Shown: positions 1-8,573 of the stretch, piece by piece
How the letters are laid out: each line of letters starts with the position of its first letter
Numbering within the stretch: the first letter of the stretch is position 1
NCBI RefSeq assembly: GCF_002551815.1
Contig: NZ_NVPR01000001.1
Span: 60,281-101,405, forward strand
Length of the DNA: 41,125 nt
Origin: Bacillus sp. AFS098217
Lineage (GTDB): Bacteria > Bacillota > Bacilli > Bacillales > Bacillaceae_G
Reading direction: 5' to 3'
Program-made: the position numbers and the translations under genes
Notes under the pieces: generated by a model
What the model saw: the letters and a program-made list of their open reading frames with translations, nothing else
Databases searched by the model: none
Told to the model about the DNA's origin: nothing

Positions 1-106
1 CGCATGTGGTAGAAAAAAGCCCTGACCGCTTCTATGCATGGCCAGATACTCTCTCCCGCCTAAAAAGAGGGGTTTTATGTCGTTTTTTTAATTGATGTAT
101 ATATAG
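1..106 (-). repeat. Dispersed ~105-bp repeat, copy 1
   Basis: About 95% identical to 41020-41125 in the same orientation, with roughly five scattered substitutions. Read on the minus strand it can fold: CTGGCC pairs with GGTCAG and a T-rich stretch follows. It starts 11 bases after the permease stop, so it probably lies in that gene's 3' untranslated region. No ORF runs through it. It resembles in style the non-coding bcr repeats of the B. cereus group, but I cannot assign it to a named family. The left edge may be cut by the window. Confidence 0.7.
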
Positions 107-116
107 AAATTACCCC

Positions 117-1550
117 TTATTTTTTCTCCAAACTGATCCCCGAATTTTTCATCATTGTCAGCTCATCTAATTCCGTTTTCTCACTCTTTACTGGTATCCT
201 TCCATTTCTAAATCTCCAAAAATAAGAAACTATAACAATGGCAGTTGCAAGCAGTGTAAGATAAAACTGCATACGCATATCTTCTATAAATACTTGAGAA
301 ACAAATATAGCAACAATCACGCAAAGGGTCACGTAAGTTAAATACGGAAATAACCACATTTTTACTTTTAATTTTTCCGGCCCTTCTTTTTCCGCTATTC
401 TTCTCAATTTAATATGGGAAACTGCAACAAACATATACATAAGCATTGTGACTCCACCTGAACTATTTGCTAAAAATGCAAATAATTTATCTGGTGACAA
501 AAATTTAAGCATCGCACAAATAAATGCAAATAATATACTTGCAAGTATTGCCCAAATTGGTGCTCCTCTACTATTTAATTTGGAGAACACTTTAGGGGCA
601 TCACCCTTTTTAGAGAGGGAAAACAACATGCGAGAACTGGTATATAATCCTGAATTTAAAACGGACAATAAAGAAAGAAATACAACTCCATTCATAATTT
701 CAGCAGCTGCTGGAATTCCCGCCATATGAAATAAACTCGCATATGGAAATTGTAATAATGATTCATTGTTCCAAGGAATGAAAATAACTAAAATTGAAAC
801 AGAACCAACAAAGAAAAGCATTAGCCGCCATACAACAGCGTTAATTGCCTTTATTACATTTTTTTCTGGATTTTCCGATTCACCCGCTGCAATAGCTGCT
901 ACTTCACTTCCAGACAAAGAAAAGGAAATAAATACAACACTAAGAAATACCGGAAGGATCCCATTCGGAAAGAAACCGCCATTTTCAGAAATAATGGATA
1001 AGCTTGGTCTTTCCACACCTGGAACAATTCCTATAATCATTGCAATACCCAAACCTAAAAATACAAGTATCGCTGTAACTTTAATAAGCGCTAACCAATA
1101 TTCAAATTCCCCATACAATTTTACAGAATAAATATTTGTAATTGTCATCAGAATGATCATTGATACACTAGCAATCCATGCCGGTATAGAAGGAAACCAA
1201 TTGTTAATCATCGCGCCTAATAACACTGCCTCGATTGCTACAATAATGACCCAGTTGAACCAATATAACCAACCAATTGTATATCCCGCCCAAGGTCCAA
1301 TAGCCTTATGTGCATATGTTGAAAAGGAACCACTATCAGGATTTTCTGCTGCCATCTCTCCGAGCATACGCATTACTAATACAACAATTAAAGCTCCGAT
1401 GATATAAGACAGTATTGCACCAGGACCTGTTGTACGAATGATTGTCCCACTCCCAACAAATAACCCAGCTCCAATAACCCCCCCAATTGAAATCATCGTT
1501 ATATGCCTGGTTTTTAGCTCTTTTTGCAATTCATTTTTTACATTAGCCAA
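117..1550 (-). CDS. Amino-acid permease, APC superfamily (GabP-like)
   Basis: A 477-residue polytopic membrane protein that probably imports an amino acid by proton symport. The N-terminal ELKTRHITMISIGGVIGAGL and following FVGSG are the TM1 signature of the AAT/GabP group, and GPWAGYTIGWLYWFNWV matches the TM3 region of Bacillus GabP. About 12 hydrophobic segments and the length fit the family. The start is a TTG with GGTGAT a few bases upstream; an ATG alternative is not obvious. It is monocistronic and preceded by a structured leader with a terminator-like hairpin (1700-1880), which suggests attenuation. Substrate cannot be fixed from sequence; GABA, proline or another amino acid is possible. 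Confidence 0.88.
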   Translation of the reverse strand: MANVKNELQKELKTRHITMISIGGVIGAGLFVGSGTIIRTTGPGAILSYIIGALIVVLVMRMLGEMAAENPDSGSFSTYAHKAIGPWAGYTIGWLYWFNWVIIVAIEAVLLGAMINNWFPSIPAWIASVSMIILMTITNIYSVKLYGEFEYWLALIKVTAILVFLGLGIAMIIGIVPGVERPSLSIISENGGFFPNGILPVFLSVVFISFSLSGSEVAAIAAGESENPEKNVIKAINAVVWRLMLFFVGSVSILVIFIPWNNESLLQFPYASLFHMAGIPAAAEIMNGVVFLSLLSVLNSGLYTSSRMLFSLSKKGDAPKVFSKLNSRGAPIWAILASILFAFICAMLKFLSPDKLFAFLANSSGGVTMLMYMFVAVSHIKLRRIAEKEGPEKLKVKMWLFPYLTYVTLCVIVAIFVSQVFIEDMRMQFYLTLLATAIVIVSYFWRFRNGRIPVKSEKTELDELTMMKNSGISLEKK

Positions 1551-1965
1551 AAGATCACCAACCTATAATTTTATTTTCGAAAATTCATTCATTATAGTAA
1601 CCACACATACATAACTTACATGATTCATCAAAAACCAGAATAATTGATAACGCTTTCTGAATATCACCTATAAGCTCTCCTACTCATTCCTTATGTATAG
1701 GTAAAATAAAAAGAGCCAGAAAAACAATGTAAGAAATCACATTGGATTTTACTGTCCCTATCCTTATGGCTCGTCTTCCTGCTAAGGAAGTTCAAGTGGA
1801 AAGAAGCCAATTATCCTTTATTTAATTAAGTGCAACAATATCCGGTTTTGCAGGGAGGCTAATCTCTGTCATCGGATAATATAGTAATAATAATACAAAT
1901 ATACTGAATATTCAAGAATTATTTTTAGAAAATTATTCCTTTTTAATATATAAATACTAAAAACT
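1551..1965. other. Intergenic region between divergent permease and guaC
   Basis: No plausible gene. It holds the permease leader (1700-1880, minus) and AT-rich DNA up to the guaC promoter at 1966. Confidence 0.6.
1700..1880 (-). promoter_or_regulatory. Structured leader with terminator-like hairpin upstream of the permease
   Basis: On the minus strand there is a CTTCC/GGAAG hairpin, then GAGCCA pairing with TGGCTC followed by a TTTTTATTTT tract, with an inner CAATGT/ACATTG stem. This looks like an aptamer-plus-terminator arrangement about 150 bases before the permease start. I could not match it to T-box, lysine, purine, glycine, SAM or guanidine riboswitch signatures. The T tract exists only in the minus direction, so it belongs to the permease rather than guaC. 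Confidence 0.45.
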
Positions 1966-1994
1966 TTGACTTATTGAGGAAAATGATGTACATT
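1966..1994 (+). promoter_or_regulatory. SigA-type promoter of guaC
   Basis: TTGACT at 1966-1971, a 17-base spacer, and TACATT at 1989-1994. It lies about 60 bases before the guaC start and fits the vegetative consensus well. Confidence 0.6.
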
Positions 1995-2056
1995 ACCAAT
2001 TGGACGAACATTTTTATATAAAAATTTTAAATCATTCGTATTTAGGGGTGTAAATG

Positions 2057-3040
2057 ATGGAAAACGTATTTGACTATGAAGATATTCAATTAATTCCTGC
2101 AAAATGTATCGTAAACAGTCGTTCTGAATGTGATACAAGTGTAGCTTTAGGAAAACATACATTTAAGTTACCTGTTGTACCTGCAAATATGCAAACGATT
2201 ATAGATGAAAAAATTGCAACTTACTTAGCTGAAAATAATTATTTTTATATTATGCATCGTTTTGAACCAGAAAAACGTATCTCATTCATTAAAGATATGC
2301 ATTCACGTGGATTAATCGCATCCATAAGTGTTGGGGTTAAAGAAGAAGAGTATGAATTCGTACAGCAATTAGCTGCTGAACACCTTTTACCCGAATACAT
2401 TACAATAGATATCGCACATGGTCATTCTAATGCTGTGATAAAAATGATTCAACATATTAAGAAATACTTACCTGAAAGTTTTGTTATTGCAGGGAATGTA
2501 GGAACTCCAGAAGCAGTAAGAGAATTAGAAAATGCTGGTGCCGACGCAACGAAAGTAGGAATTGGACCTGGTAAGGTATGTATTACGAAAATTAAAACTG
2601 GATTTGGAACTGGCGGTTGGCAATTAGCTGCACTTCGTTGGTGTGCAAAAGCTGCAAGTAAACCAGTTATTGCTGACGGTGGCATTCGTACACATGGTGA
2701 TGTAGCGAAATCAATTCGATTTGGTGCAACTATGGTTATGATTGGTTCACTATTTGCTGGTCATGAGGAATCTCCAGGGGAAACAATTGAAAAAGACGGT
2801 AGGCTTTATAAAGAATATTTTGGTTCAGCTTCAGAGTTCCAAAAAGGTGAAAAGAAAAACGTCGAAGGTAAAAAAATGTTTGTCGAGCATAAAGGTTCTT
2901 TAGAAGATACGTTGATTGAAATGGAGCAAGATCTTCAATCTTCTATTTCTTATGCTGGTGGAACAAAATTAGAAGCAATCCGTACTGTAGATTATGTTGT
3001 CGTTAAAAACTCTATTTTTAACGGTGATAAAGTATATTAA
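2057..3040 (+). CDS. guaC: GMP reductase
   Basis: Converts GMP to IMP with NADPH, a purine-salvage step that returns guanine nucleotides to the common precursor. The 327-residue protein shows the IMPDH/GMPR barrel: [20 protein letters not shown] near the N-terminus, the catalytic-cysteine loop [11 protein letters not shown], the phosphate-binding GTGGWQL and [14 protein letters not shown], and the GMPR-type [13 protein letters not shown] flap. Two ATGs are adjacent; AGGGG at 2044-2048 is 8 bases from the second (2057), which also gives the usual MENVFDYED start. Good promoter upstream and terminator downstream, so it is monocistronic. purA lies elsewhere in this window. Confidence 0.97.
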   Translation: MENVFDYEDIQLIPAKCIVNSRSECDTSVALGKHTFKLPVVPANMQTIIDEKIATYLAENNYFYIMHRFEPEKRISFIKDMHSRGLIASISVGVKEEEYEFVQQLAAEHLLPEYITIDIAHGHSNAVIKMIQHIKKYLPESFVIAGNVGTPEAVRELENAGADATKVGIGPGKVCITKIKTGFGTGGWQLAALRWCAKAASKPVIADGGIRTHGDVAKSIRFGATMVMIGSLFAGHEESPGETIEKDGRLYKEYFGSASEFQKGEKKNVEGKKMFVEHKGSLEDTLIEMEQDLQSSISYAGGTKLEAIRTVDYVVVKNSIFNGDKVY

Positions 3041-3072
3041 GAAAATTATTTATCATTTAGAATATAGGACTA

Positions 3073-3120
3073 AAAATGGGCACAGTACTTTATTTTGTAC
3101 TTGCTCATTTTTTATTTTTT
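3073..3120 (+). terminator. Rho-independent terminator of guaC
   Basis: AAATGGGCACAGTAC pairs with GTACTTGCTCATTT and is followed by a T-rich run, 33 bases after the stop. Confidence 0.8.
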
Positions 3121-3227
3121 AAGAGATTTCTTTAATAAACTATACTAAATATATAATTTATTTTAATTTACTGAATTTTCTAGTATTATGTTATTAGATA
3201 TCATAAAAAATACGGAGGATATTAAAG

Positions 3228-5042
3228 ATGAAAAATGTAATAGAAAAACGACTTACTCGTTCAGAAGTCTCTACCGAATTAACATGGGATCTCACTGATT
3301 TATATGCATCCGACCAAGATTGGGAAAATGCACGAAAAGAATTAGAAGAAGAAATAAAGAAAGTTGATGCCTTTAAAACGAAATTACATACCGGATCAAA
3401 AACTTTATTAGATTGCTTACTCTTACAAGAGCAGCTTTTAATGAAATTGATTAAGCTTGTGGCCTTCGCAAGCTTAAATGAATCTACAGATCGAACAGAT
3501 CCAATTATTCAGGCAAATTCATCAAAAATTTCTACCTTGGGCACGAAATTATATACAGCTTTATCTTTTATTCCGACTGAAATTCTCACATTAGAAGAAG
3601 GAACGATTGAAAAATACCTTCAGGAAGAAGCAGAGCTTGAACCTTTCCGGAAATCACTACTAGAAATCCTCGAATCGAGAAAACATAAGCTTTTACCAGA
3701 AACAGAAGAAGTTCTTGCAGCACTTGGTGAAGTCCATGGAGCTCCTTATAAAATTTATGGAATGACTAAGCTGGCTGATATGGCGTTTTCTCCTATTCAG
3801 GATGAACAGGGTACGGAATTACCAGTATCCTTTGCATTATTTGAAAGTCGCTATGAATTTTCTCCTAACACAGATATTCGTAGAAAAGCGTATACATCTT
3901 TCGTTTCAACGCTTAAACAATATAAAAATACCGTTGCTACTACATATGCCACAGAGGTGACAAAACAAGTCACACTCGCTCGTTTGCGTAAGTATGAATC
4001 TGCTACTCATATGCTTTTGGATCCACAAAAAGTCACATTCGAAATGTATAACAATCAAATAGATATTATTTATAAGGAATTGGCACCTCATATGCGCCGC
4101 TTTGCTAAGCTTAAAAAGAAAGTGTTAGGACTTGAACAAATGCTTTTTTGTGACTTAAAAACACCACTAGACCCAGATTTCAATCCAACAATCACTTCCG
4201 AGGAAGCTAGTAAACTCATTCTAGAATCTTTAAAAGTATTAGGGCCTGAGTACAGTGAGATCATGAAAAAAGGTTTTAAAGAAAGATGGGTAGATCTTGC
4301 AGATAACGTTGGAAAATCAACTGGTGCCTTCTGCTCTAGCCCGTATGGATCACATCCTTATATCCTAATTACATGGCAAGATAACATGCGTGGTTGCTTT
4401 ACATTGGCACATGAATTTGGACATGCTGGGCATTTTTATTTAGCAAATAAAAATCAACGTATAATGAATGTTCGTCCATCCATGTATTTCATTGAAGCAC
4501 CGTCTACAATGAATGAAATGCTACTAGCTCAACATTTACTCGCTACAAATGAAGATAAAAGAATGCGCCGCTGGGTTATCTTACAGCTACTAGGAACTTA
4601 TTATCATAACTTTGTTACCCATTTACTTGAGGCAGAATATCAACGTAGAGTATACGCTTTAGCTGAGGATGGGAAGGCCCTCACTGCAACAACTTTAACA
4701 GAAGTAAAAACAGCTGTTCTTTCAGAGTTCTGGGGCGACACGGTTGAAATTGATGAAGGAGCAGGCCTAACGTGGATGCGTCAACCTCATTATTATATGG
4801 GCTTATATTCATACACATATTCTGCTGGCTTAACTGCATCGACTGCCGTATCCCAATTAATTCAAGAAGAGGGACAGCCAGCTGTTAATCGTTGGCTCGA
4901 TGTACTGCGTGCAGGTGGAACGATGGAACCACTTGAACTAATGAAGCATGCTGGAGTTGATATGTCGAAACCAGACCCAATTCGCAAAGCTGTTTCTTAT
5001 GTCGGTTCATTAATTGATGAATTAGAGCGTTCTTATCAATAA
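3228..5042 (+). CDS. pepF: Oligoendopeptidase F (M3B zinc metallopeptidase)
   Basis: Cytoplasmic peptidase that cleaves short oligopeptides. The 604-residue protein has the PepF N-terminal helical region (TWDLTDLYASDQDWENA) and the M3 zinc motif HEFGH in FTLAHEFGHAGHFYL near residue 398, with the downstream glutamate in IEAPSTMNEMLL as third ligand. Length matches the 600-605 residues usual for PepF in Bacillus. The ATG is preceded by GGAGG with a 9-base spacing. It stands alone between guaC and a convergent radical SAM gene. No signal peptide is seen. Confidence 0.96.
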   Translation: MKNVIEKRLTRSEVSTELTWDLTDLYASDQDWENARKELEEEIKKVDAFKTKLHTGSKTLLDCLLLQEQLLMKLIKLVAFASLNESTDRTDPIIQANSSKISTLGTKLYTALSFIPTEILTLEEGTIEKYLQEEAELEPFRKSLLEILESRKHKLLPETEEVLAALGEVHGAPYKIYGMTKLADMAFSPIQDEQGTELPVSFALFESRYEFSPNTDIRRKAYTSFVSTLKQYKNTVATTYATEVTKQVTLARLRKYESATHMLLDPQKVTFEMYNNQIDIIYKELAPHMRRFAKLKKKVLGLEQMLFCDLKTPLDPDFNPTITSEEASKLILESLKVLGPEYSEIMKKGFKERWVDLADNVGKSTGAFCSSPYGSHPYILITWQDNMRGCFTLAHEFGHAGHFYLANKNQRIMNVRPSMYFIEAPSTMNEMLLAQHLLATNEDKRMRRWVILQLLGTYYHNFVTHLLEAEYQRRVYALAEDGKALTATTLTEVKTAVLSEFWGDTVEIDEGAGLTWMRQPHYYMGLYSYTYSAGLTASTAVSQLIQEEGQPAVNRWLDVLRAGGTMEPLELMKHAGVDMSKPDPIRKAVSYVGSLIDELERSYQ

Positions 5043-5053
5043 TACTTAAAAAC

Positions 5054-5097
5054 CGAGACCTCATGAGAATGTATTTATCGTTCTTATGAGGCCTCAT
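5054..5097. terminator. Bidirectional terminator between pepF and the radical SAM gene
   Basis: GAGACCTCATGAGAATG pairs imperfectly with CGTTCTTATGAGGCCTC, with T-rich sequence on the plus side and an A run giving Ts on the minus side. It serves two convergent genes. Confidence 0.75.
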
Positions 5098-5100
5098 TTC

Positions 5101-5979
5101 TTATTTCCCAAACCTTTTACGATACCCACATTTTCTACATAATTCCTCCACTGCCACTCTTCGTGAAAATCCATCTACCAGATTTTTCGCTCTATCCCTT
5201 TCGATAATTTCTGAGAACGAGGCCTCATTAATATTTCCAAGGTTAATGATTCCCTCACCATCTAAACAACAAGGAATAACGGTTCCGTTCGCTAAAATAC
5301 CTGCTTGATTTCGAAGACCATGACAGAAGCCCTTTCCATCGTCCTCTTCTTCATGCAAGGCCGGCCACTGAAATTCATAATCTTGATTGATGAAGATACG
5401 ATCCGCAATCTTCACACCGCTTCCTGGTGTGATCCTCTCTTCAATTTTGTACTGTAAATCAAATTCTTTCTCAATGATTTCTAATAATTGTCTGTTTCTT
5501 TGTATTTCAAGATTCGTCTTATTGTCTTGCGTCAGGTTCCATAGTCTCAGCGAAACAATTAATTCTGATTGACTCGTTGCTTCTTTAATAAAGGAAAGGA
5601 TACTTCTTACATATCCTTCTTTATCTTCAGATCCCGGATGACCATCAAAACTATGAAGTGAAAAATTTATCTGTCTTAGTGCAGGTTTATTTAATAATTT
5701 ATGCCTCTTTTTATTAATTAACGTTCCATTGGTTGTAATATTAACTTTAAACCCTTTTTCATGACTTAGGTCCAGCAATTGGTCTATTTTAGGATGGAGC
5801 AGCGGCTCACCTTTTACATGTAAATAAATGTAGTCTGTGTGAGGTTTAATTTGGTCTAATCTCTTAGAAAACTCCTCCACAGAAAGAAATTGCTTCTGTC
5901 GTTCTGTTGGCGGACAAAAGCTGCATGCGAGATTACATACACTAGTAATCTCTAAATAAAACTTCTTAAACTTTTTCAA
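5101..5979 (-). CDS. Radical SAM / SPASM-domain protein
   Basis: Binds a 4Fe-4S cluster and cleaves S-adenosylmethionine; the substrate is unknown. The signature CNLACSFC (CxxxCxxC) sits in YLEITSVCNLACSFCPPTER, followed by KGEPLLHP and NITTNGT, typical of the radical SAM barrel. C-terminal cysteines (FCHG, IPCCLDGEG, ELCRKCGYRKRF) form a SPASM-like auxiliary cluster region. I chose the TTG at 5979, preceded by GTGGGGA with 7 bases spacing, because the domain begins at once with KKFKKFYLEITS. The frame is open up to an ATG at 6096, but that would add 39 residues of no family resemblance behind a weak ribosome site. No peptide precursor gene is visible next to it. Confidence 0.85.
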   Translation of the reverse strand: MKKFKKFYLEITSVCNLACSFCPPTERQKQFLSVEEFSKRLDQIKPHTDYIYLHVKGEPLLHPKIDQLLDLSHEKGFKVNITTNGTLINKKRHKLLNKPALRQINFSLHSFDGHPGSEDKEGYVRSILSFIKEATSQSELIVSLRLWNLTQDNKTNLEIQRNRQLLEIIEKEFDLQYKIEERITPGSGVKIADRIFINQDYEFQWPALHEEEDDGKGFCHGLRNQAGILANGTVIPCCLDGEGIINLGNINEASFSEIIERDRAKNLVDGFSRRVAVEELCRKCGYRKRFGK

Positions 5980-6319
5980 CCTCAATTCCCCACTTCTTTG
6001 ACTACTTAGAACAGGATGAAATATTGTTCTATCACTATTACAGCATAATTTTTCATAAATGGGAACATGCTTATTCAAGGAAACTAATGTTACCATTTTC
6101 TCTATTTGGAAGAATCTAATTGTATTTCACTCATTTCTTATAGTTTGTATATACTACCTTAACTGTTGAGAAAGGATTCCACTTATTTTAATTTTTGTTG
6201 ATGGAATTACAACATTTATTGAATTTTTATCAAAAAAATTATGCGGTCATGCAAATTTTTCAACAACTGAGAATAAAATACCGGTGTATTTAAAAAATCG
6301 TAGGGGAAGTGAAAAGGGA

Positions 6320-6569
6320 ATGAGCGAAATAGATTCGTATTCAGTTTCTTCAAAAGAAAATCAATCGGACAAAAGTATTTCCTTTTTTTGCAATTATGCT
6401 GTTTGTTCCGGATCTGATCTTTTTAGTTCTACTTACCAACAATTGAAAGGTTATGGGAGAACACGCTAATCCCCGGTGGAAACGGATGGTTGGATGGGGA
6501 ATCGTATCGCTTTACTCGGTTGTGTCAGTGATAACAATTATTTTAACAATAAATGGTACTATGTCTTAA
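6320..6569 (+). pseudogene. Remnant of an Nramp-family metal transporter
   Basis: An ATG at 6320 with AAAAGGGA just upstream opens a short hydrophilic N-terminus (MSEIDSYSVSSKENQSDKSI). After a frame change near 6372 the sequence reads like the end of an Nramp (MntH-like) protein: FFAIMLFVPDLIFLVLLTNN, then a TGA in the frame, then KVMGEHANPRWKRMVGWGIV and a final membrane segment ending at TAA 6567-6569. The conserved MGEhaNPRW motif supports Nramp. The middle of the gene, about 1.1 kb, appears deleted, and the join is out of frame. The Nramp assignment of the 3' part is fairly firm; that the 5' piece is from the same gene is inference. Confidence 0.6.
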
Positions 6570-6627
6570 AATGAGGAATAGCATCTTGTACCTTATCCAT
6601 TCTCGTAAGCATTTATGTTATAAGATG

Positions 6628-6676
6628 AAAAAATGCCTTAGCCTGTTGTTTTTCTAACAGGTCAAGGCATTTTTTA
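6628..6676 (+). terminator. Terminator downstream of the Nramp remnant
   Basis: AAAATGCCTT-A-GCCTGTT pairs with AACAGG-TC-AAGGCATTTTTT, ending in a T run on the plus strand. It has outlived the gene it served. Confidence 0.75.
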
Positions 6677-6719
6677 TAAGTTGAAATATTCATTAATAGA
6701 ATAATATTTCAACTTATAA
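6674..6719. repeat. Perfect 17-bp inverted repeat near the left attachment site
   Basis: TTATAAGTTGAAATATT at 6674-6690 and its exact complement at 6703-6719, separated by 12 bases. It overlaps the end of the preceding terminator and has no clear T tract of its own. It lies on the chromosomal side, 150 bases from the left att repeat. Confidence 0.7.
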
Positions 6720-6871
6720 TTGCAAATATAAATTAAATTTCATCATTCAATACCCAAATTATAAATTTTTATTTCTTTAGTCAGGCATCAAAAGTAGAAG
6801 CGGATCCATTACTTCAATAAACTTCTCAATAAAAAAGAGCAATCCATTGAACCACTCCTCAAAAAAATCAG

Positions 6872-6889
6872 TTACTTATGATACGGTTC
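6872..6889. repeat. Left attachment-site repeat (distal to rlmH)
   Basis: TTACTTATGATACGGTTC, identical to 19825-19842; with one mismatch the match extends three more bases. On the minus strand it reads as the codons for EPYHK and stop, i.e. a copy of the rlmH end separated from the gene by the element. Confidence 0.88.
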
Positions 6890-6948
6890 ACCGTACCTTA
6901 CCTAATCACATAGGAAAATTTGATCAAAATGTTTATATTACAATTTAA

Positions 6949-6981
6949 AAACTAAGCCACTGTATAAAGGTGGCTTAGTTT
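6949..6981. terminator. Bidirectional hairpin terminator at the left end of the element
   Basis: Perfect 12-bp stem AAACTAAGCCAC / GTGGCTTAGTTT with a 9-base loop, followed by AATTGTTTTTAT on the plus strand. It can terminate the minus-strand membrane-protein gene ending at 7034. In the excised circle it would lie directly after the stop codon (6946-6948) of the extended recombinase frame. Confidence 0.8.
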
Positions 6982-7033
6982 AATTGTTTTTATATCTTTC
7001 TAATATAAATATTCATCAAACATCATTTATTGA

Positions 7034-7690
7034 CTAATCTTTCATCTGATAATTAGGCGCTTCTTTTGCCACTATTTCCAAAAAGTTAGCCCATTCTTTA
7101 TATAATTTTCTTACCATCCCCAAATAAATCTCTTCTTCCTCATCTGTTTTCGCCTTAAATCTAGCTGTCACACCACCATTGTAAGTGTCAAATTGAGTTG
7201 TGAATGATAAAAAATTCTGGAAATCACTAAAAAATTGCACCTTAGCATCTTCCAATTGTTTATTCCTTAACCTATTATGCGGAGATAGAAGTAACTTTAG
7301 TTCTTCTTCAAAATTAGTTGCTTGGCCTATAAATACAGAACGAGTTTCAGCTAAACCTTCAAAAAAATTATGCAAAATCGAACCAGAAAAAACATTAAAT
7401 ATTTTATCCAAAATGGCCTCATCTGATGCAGACAAAATATCCTCTTCTGGAATTGGATCTACATTTAATTCATTTAGGTTATTTACTGTTCGTTTTTTAA
7501 TCTCCTTAATGTATGCAATTAGATATAAAATAACTATTAACAAAACTATGATAATGTATGAATTTGGAGCATTATTTTTTATAAGGTCAACTACATTATA
7601 TCCTGTTAATCCAGCTATGTCAGATGATAATCCGATAAATCCAACCAATAAACTAATTATGCCTATCGTTAAAATAATAAAAGTCTTCAC
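7034..7690 (-). CDS. Two-TM membrane protein of unknown function
   Basis: No family recognised. From the GTG at 7690 (GGGAGAG with 6 bases spacing) the product is 218 residues; a TTG at 7705 would add five. Two hydrophobic segments lie near the N-terminus (about residues 3-22 and 45-62), followed by a basic stop-transfer KEIKKR and a soluble, helix-rich acidic domain of about 150 residues that should face the cytoplasm. The C-terminal half contains FEGLAETRSVFIGQATNFEE and a conserved-looking LYKEWANFLEIV helix. It is the last gene before the left att site, alone, with its own terminator at 6949-6981. An effector or an immunity membrane protein is possible but not shown. Confidence 0.75.
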   Translation of the reverse strand: MKTFIILTIGIISLLVGFIGLSSDIAGLTGYNVVDLIKNNAPNSYIIIVLLIVILYLIAYIKEIKKRTVNNLNELNVDPIPEEDILSASDEAILDKIFNVFSGSILHNFFEGLAETRSVFIGQATNFEEELKLLLSPHNRLRNKQLEDAKVQFFSDFQNFLSFTTQFDTYNGGVTARFKAKTDEEEEIYLGMVRKLYKEWANFLEIVAKEAPNYQMKD

Positions 7691-8165
7691 TTGATACTCT
7701 CCCAATGACTAGATTTAATTTACTTAAAAATCTATTATAACAATAAGGAATGATTATTTGTAATATTTTAAATTAAAATAACTTTAATGAAATTTAATCA
7801 GATAGCCTTATCAGTTACGATCCAATTATGCTCCTTTGATCACATAACCATCATATAAGATTTTCTTGCTACTCACGCGAATAGAAACATACTTATTTTA
7901 GGAAATCTACATACTACCTATTAATGTTTAAAAGACCATCGGTAATTTTTGTCCAATGGTCTTTTTTACTCTTTTTATATGCAACAGGAAAATTTATTTA
8001 TGGTATGATTCCCCGTAATAGATTTAAGTACATGATTGACTTTGATTACAAGATATACATCAATATCAATGTAATTTAACCATGACATACTAAGAACGTG
8101 AAATTCACGTTCTTTCCTCATTCTGGGTGGCTTTCCGACAACACATGTATTACCTTTAAAGAAAA
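7691..8165. other. Intergenic region with two hairpins
   Basis: No gene seen. Near 7929-7970 AAAAGACCAT pairs with ATGGTCTTTTTT, a terminator-like hairpin with a T tract on the plus strand. At 8092-8114 AAGAACGTGAA and TTCACGTTCTT form a near-perfect palindrome just downstream of the nucleotidyltransferase operon; either could end that operon. Confidence 0.6.
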
Positions 8166-8573
8166 TCAGCTCTTATTCTCATGTATCTCGTTATAAACTT
8201 TAATATATCTTTCTAAATTTTCTTTAAACTGTCCTAAATTTTCATTTTCCGTTACCTCTTCTAATTCAGAGGCCCCGTAACCTAAACTTAAGTTTCTTTT
8301 CATCAAAACCTCATACAAGCCAAAGGCATAAGTCACTAAATCATTAACATCTTTATCTAAATGAATATCTCTTCTTTGTAAATTTATCTTGAACTTCATT
8401 AAATGAATATTCGTTAAACCATCCAAATTGTAATTATATTTTTCATTCAGCACACCTTGAATAGACAAAAATAACATTCTTTCAAAATTACTTACCTTTT
8501 CAAAGTTAAAAATAACAGATTTATCATTTTTCAATTCTTCTAAAAATCCCTTTAATACCTCTAATTTACTCAT
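8166..8573 (-). CDS. Small helical protein, third gene of the channel-nucleotidyltransferase operon
   Basis: A 135-residue, probably all-helical soluble protein of unknown function. The start is the ATG at 8573 with GGGGG five bases upstream; it overlaps the end of the nucleotidyltransferase gene by 8 bases, so the two are likely translationally coupled. Features: EKVSNFERMLFLSIQGVLNE, then KINLQRRDIHLDKDVNDLV, and an acidic stretch ELEEVTENENLGQFKENLE. An RRDIH string recalls the Rx4-6H motif of HEPN nucleases only loosely (spacing is too short), so I do not call HEPN. It could be an antitoxin, regulator or partner of the enzyme. Confidence 0.75.
   Translation of the reverse strand: MSKLEVLKGFLEELKNDKSVIFNFEKVSNFERMLFLSIQGVLNEKYNYNLDGLTNIHLMKFKINLQRRDIHLDKDVNDLVTYAFGLYEVLMKRNLSLGYGASELEEVTENENLGQFKENLERYIKVYNEIHENKS

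Noticed and set aside
5980-6096. Longer radical SAM protein starting at ATG 6096
   Set aside because: The extra 39 residues have no family character and the ribosome site is weak; the TTG at 5979 has GTGGGGA at 7 bases.
8166-8573. HEPN ribonuclease call for the 135-aa protein
   Set aside because: RRDIH does not give the Rx4-6H spacing with a conserved context; only helical content agrees.
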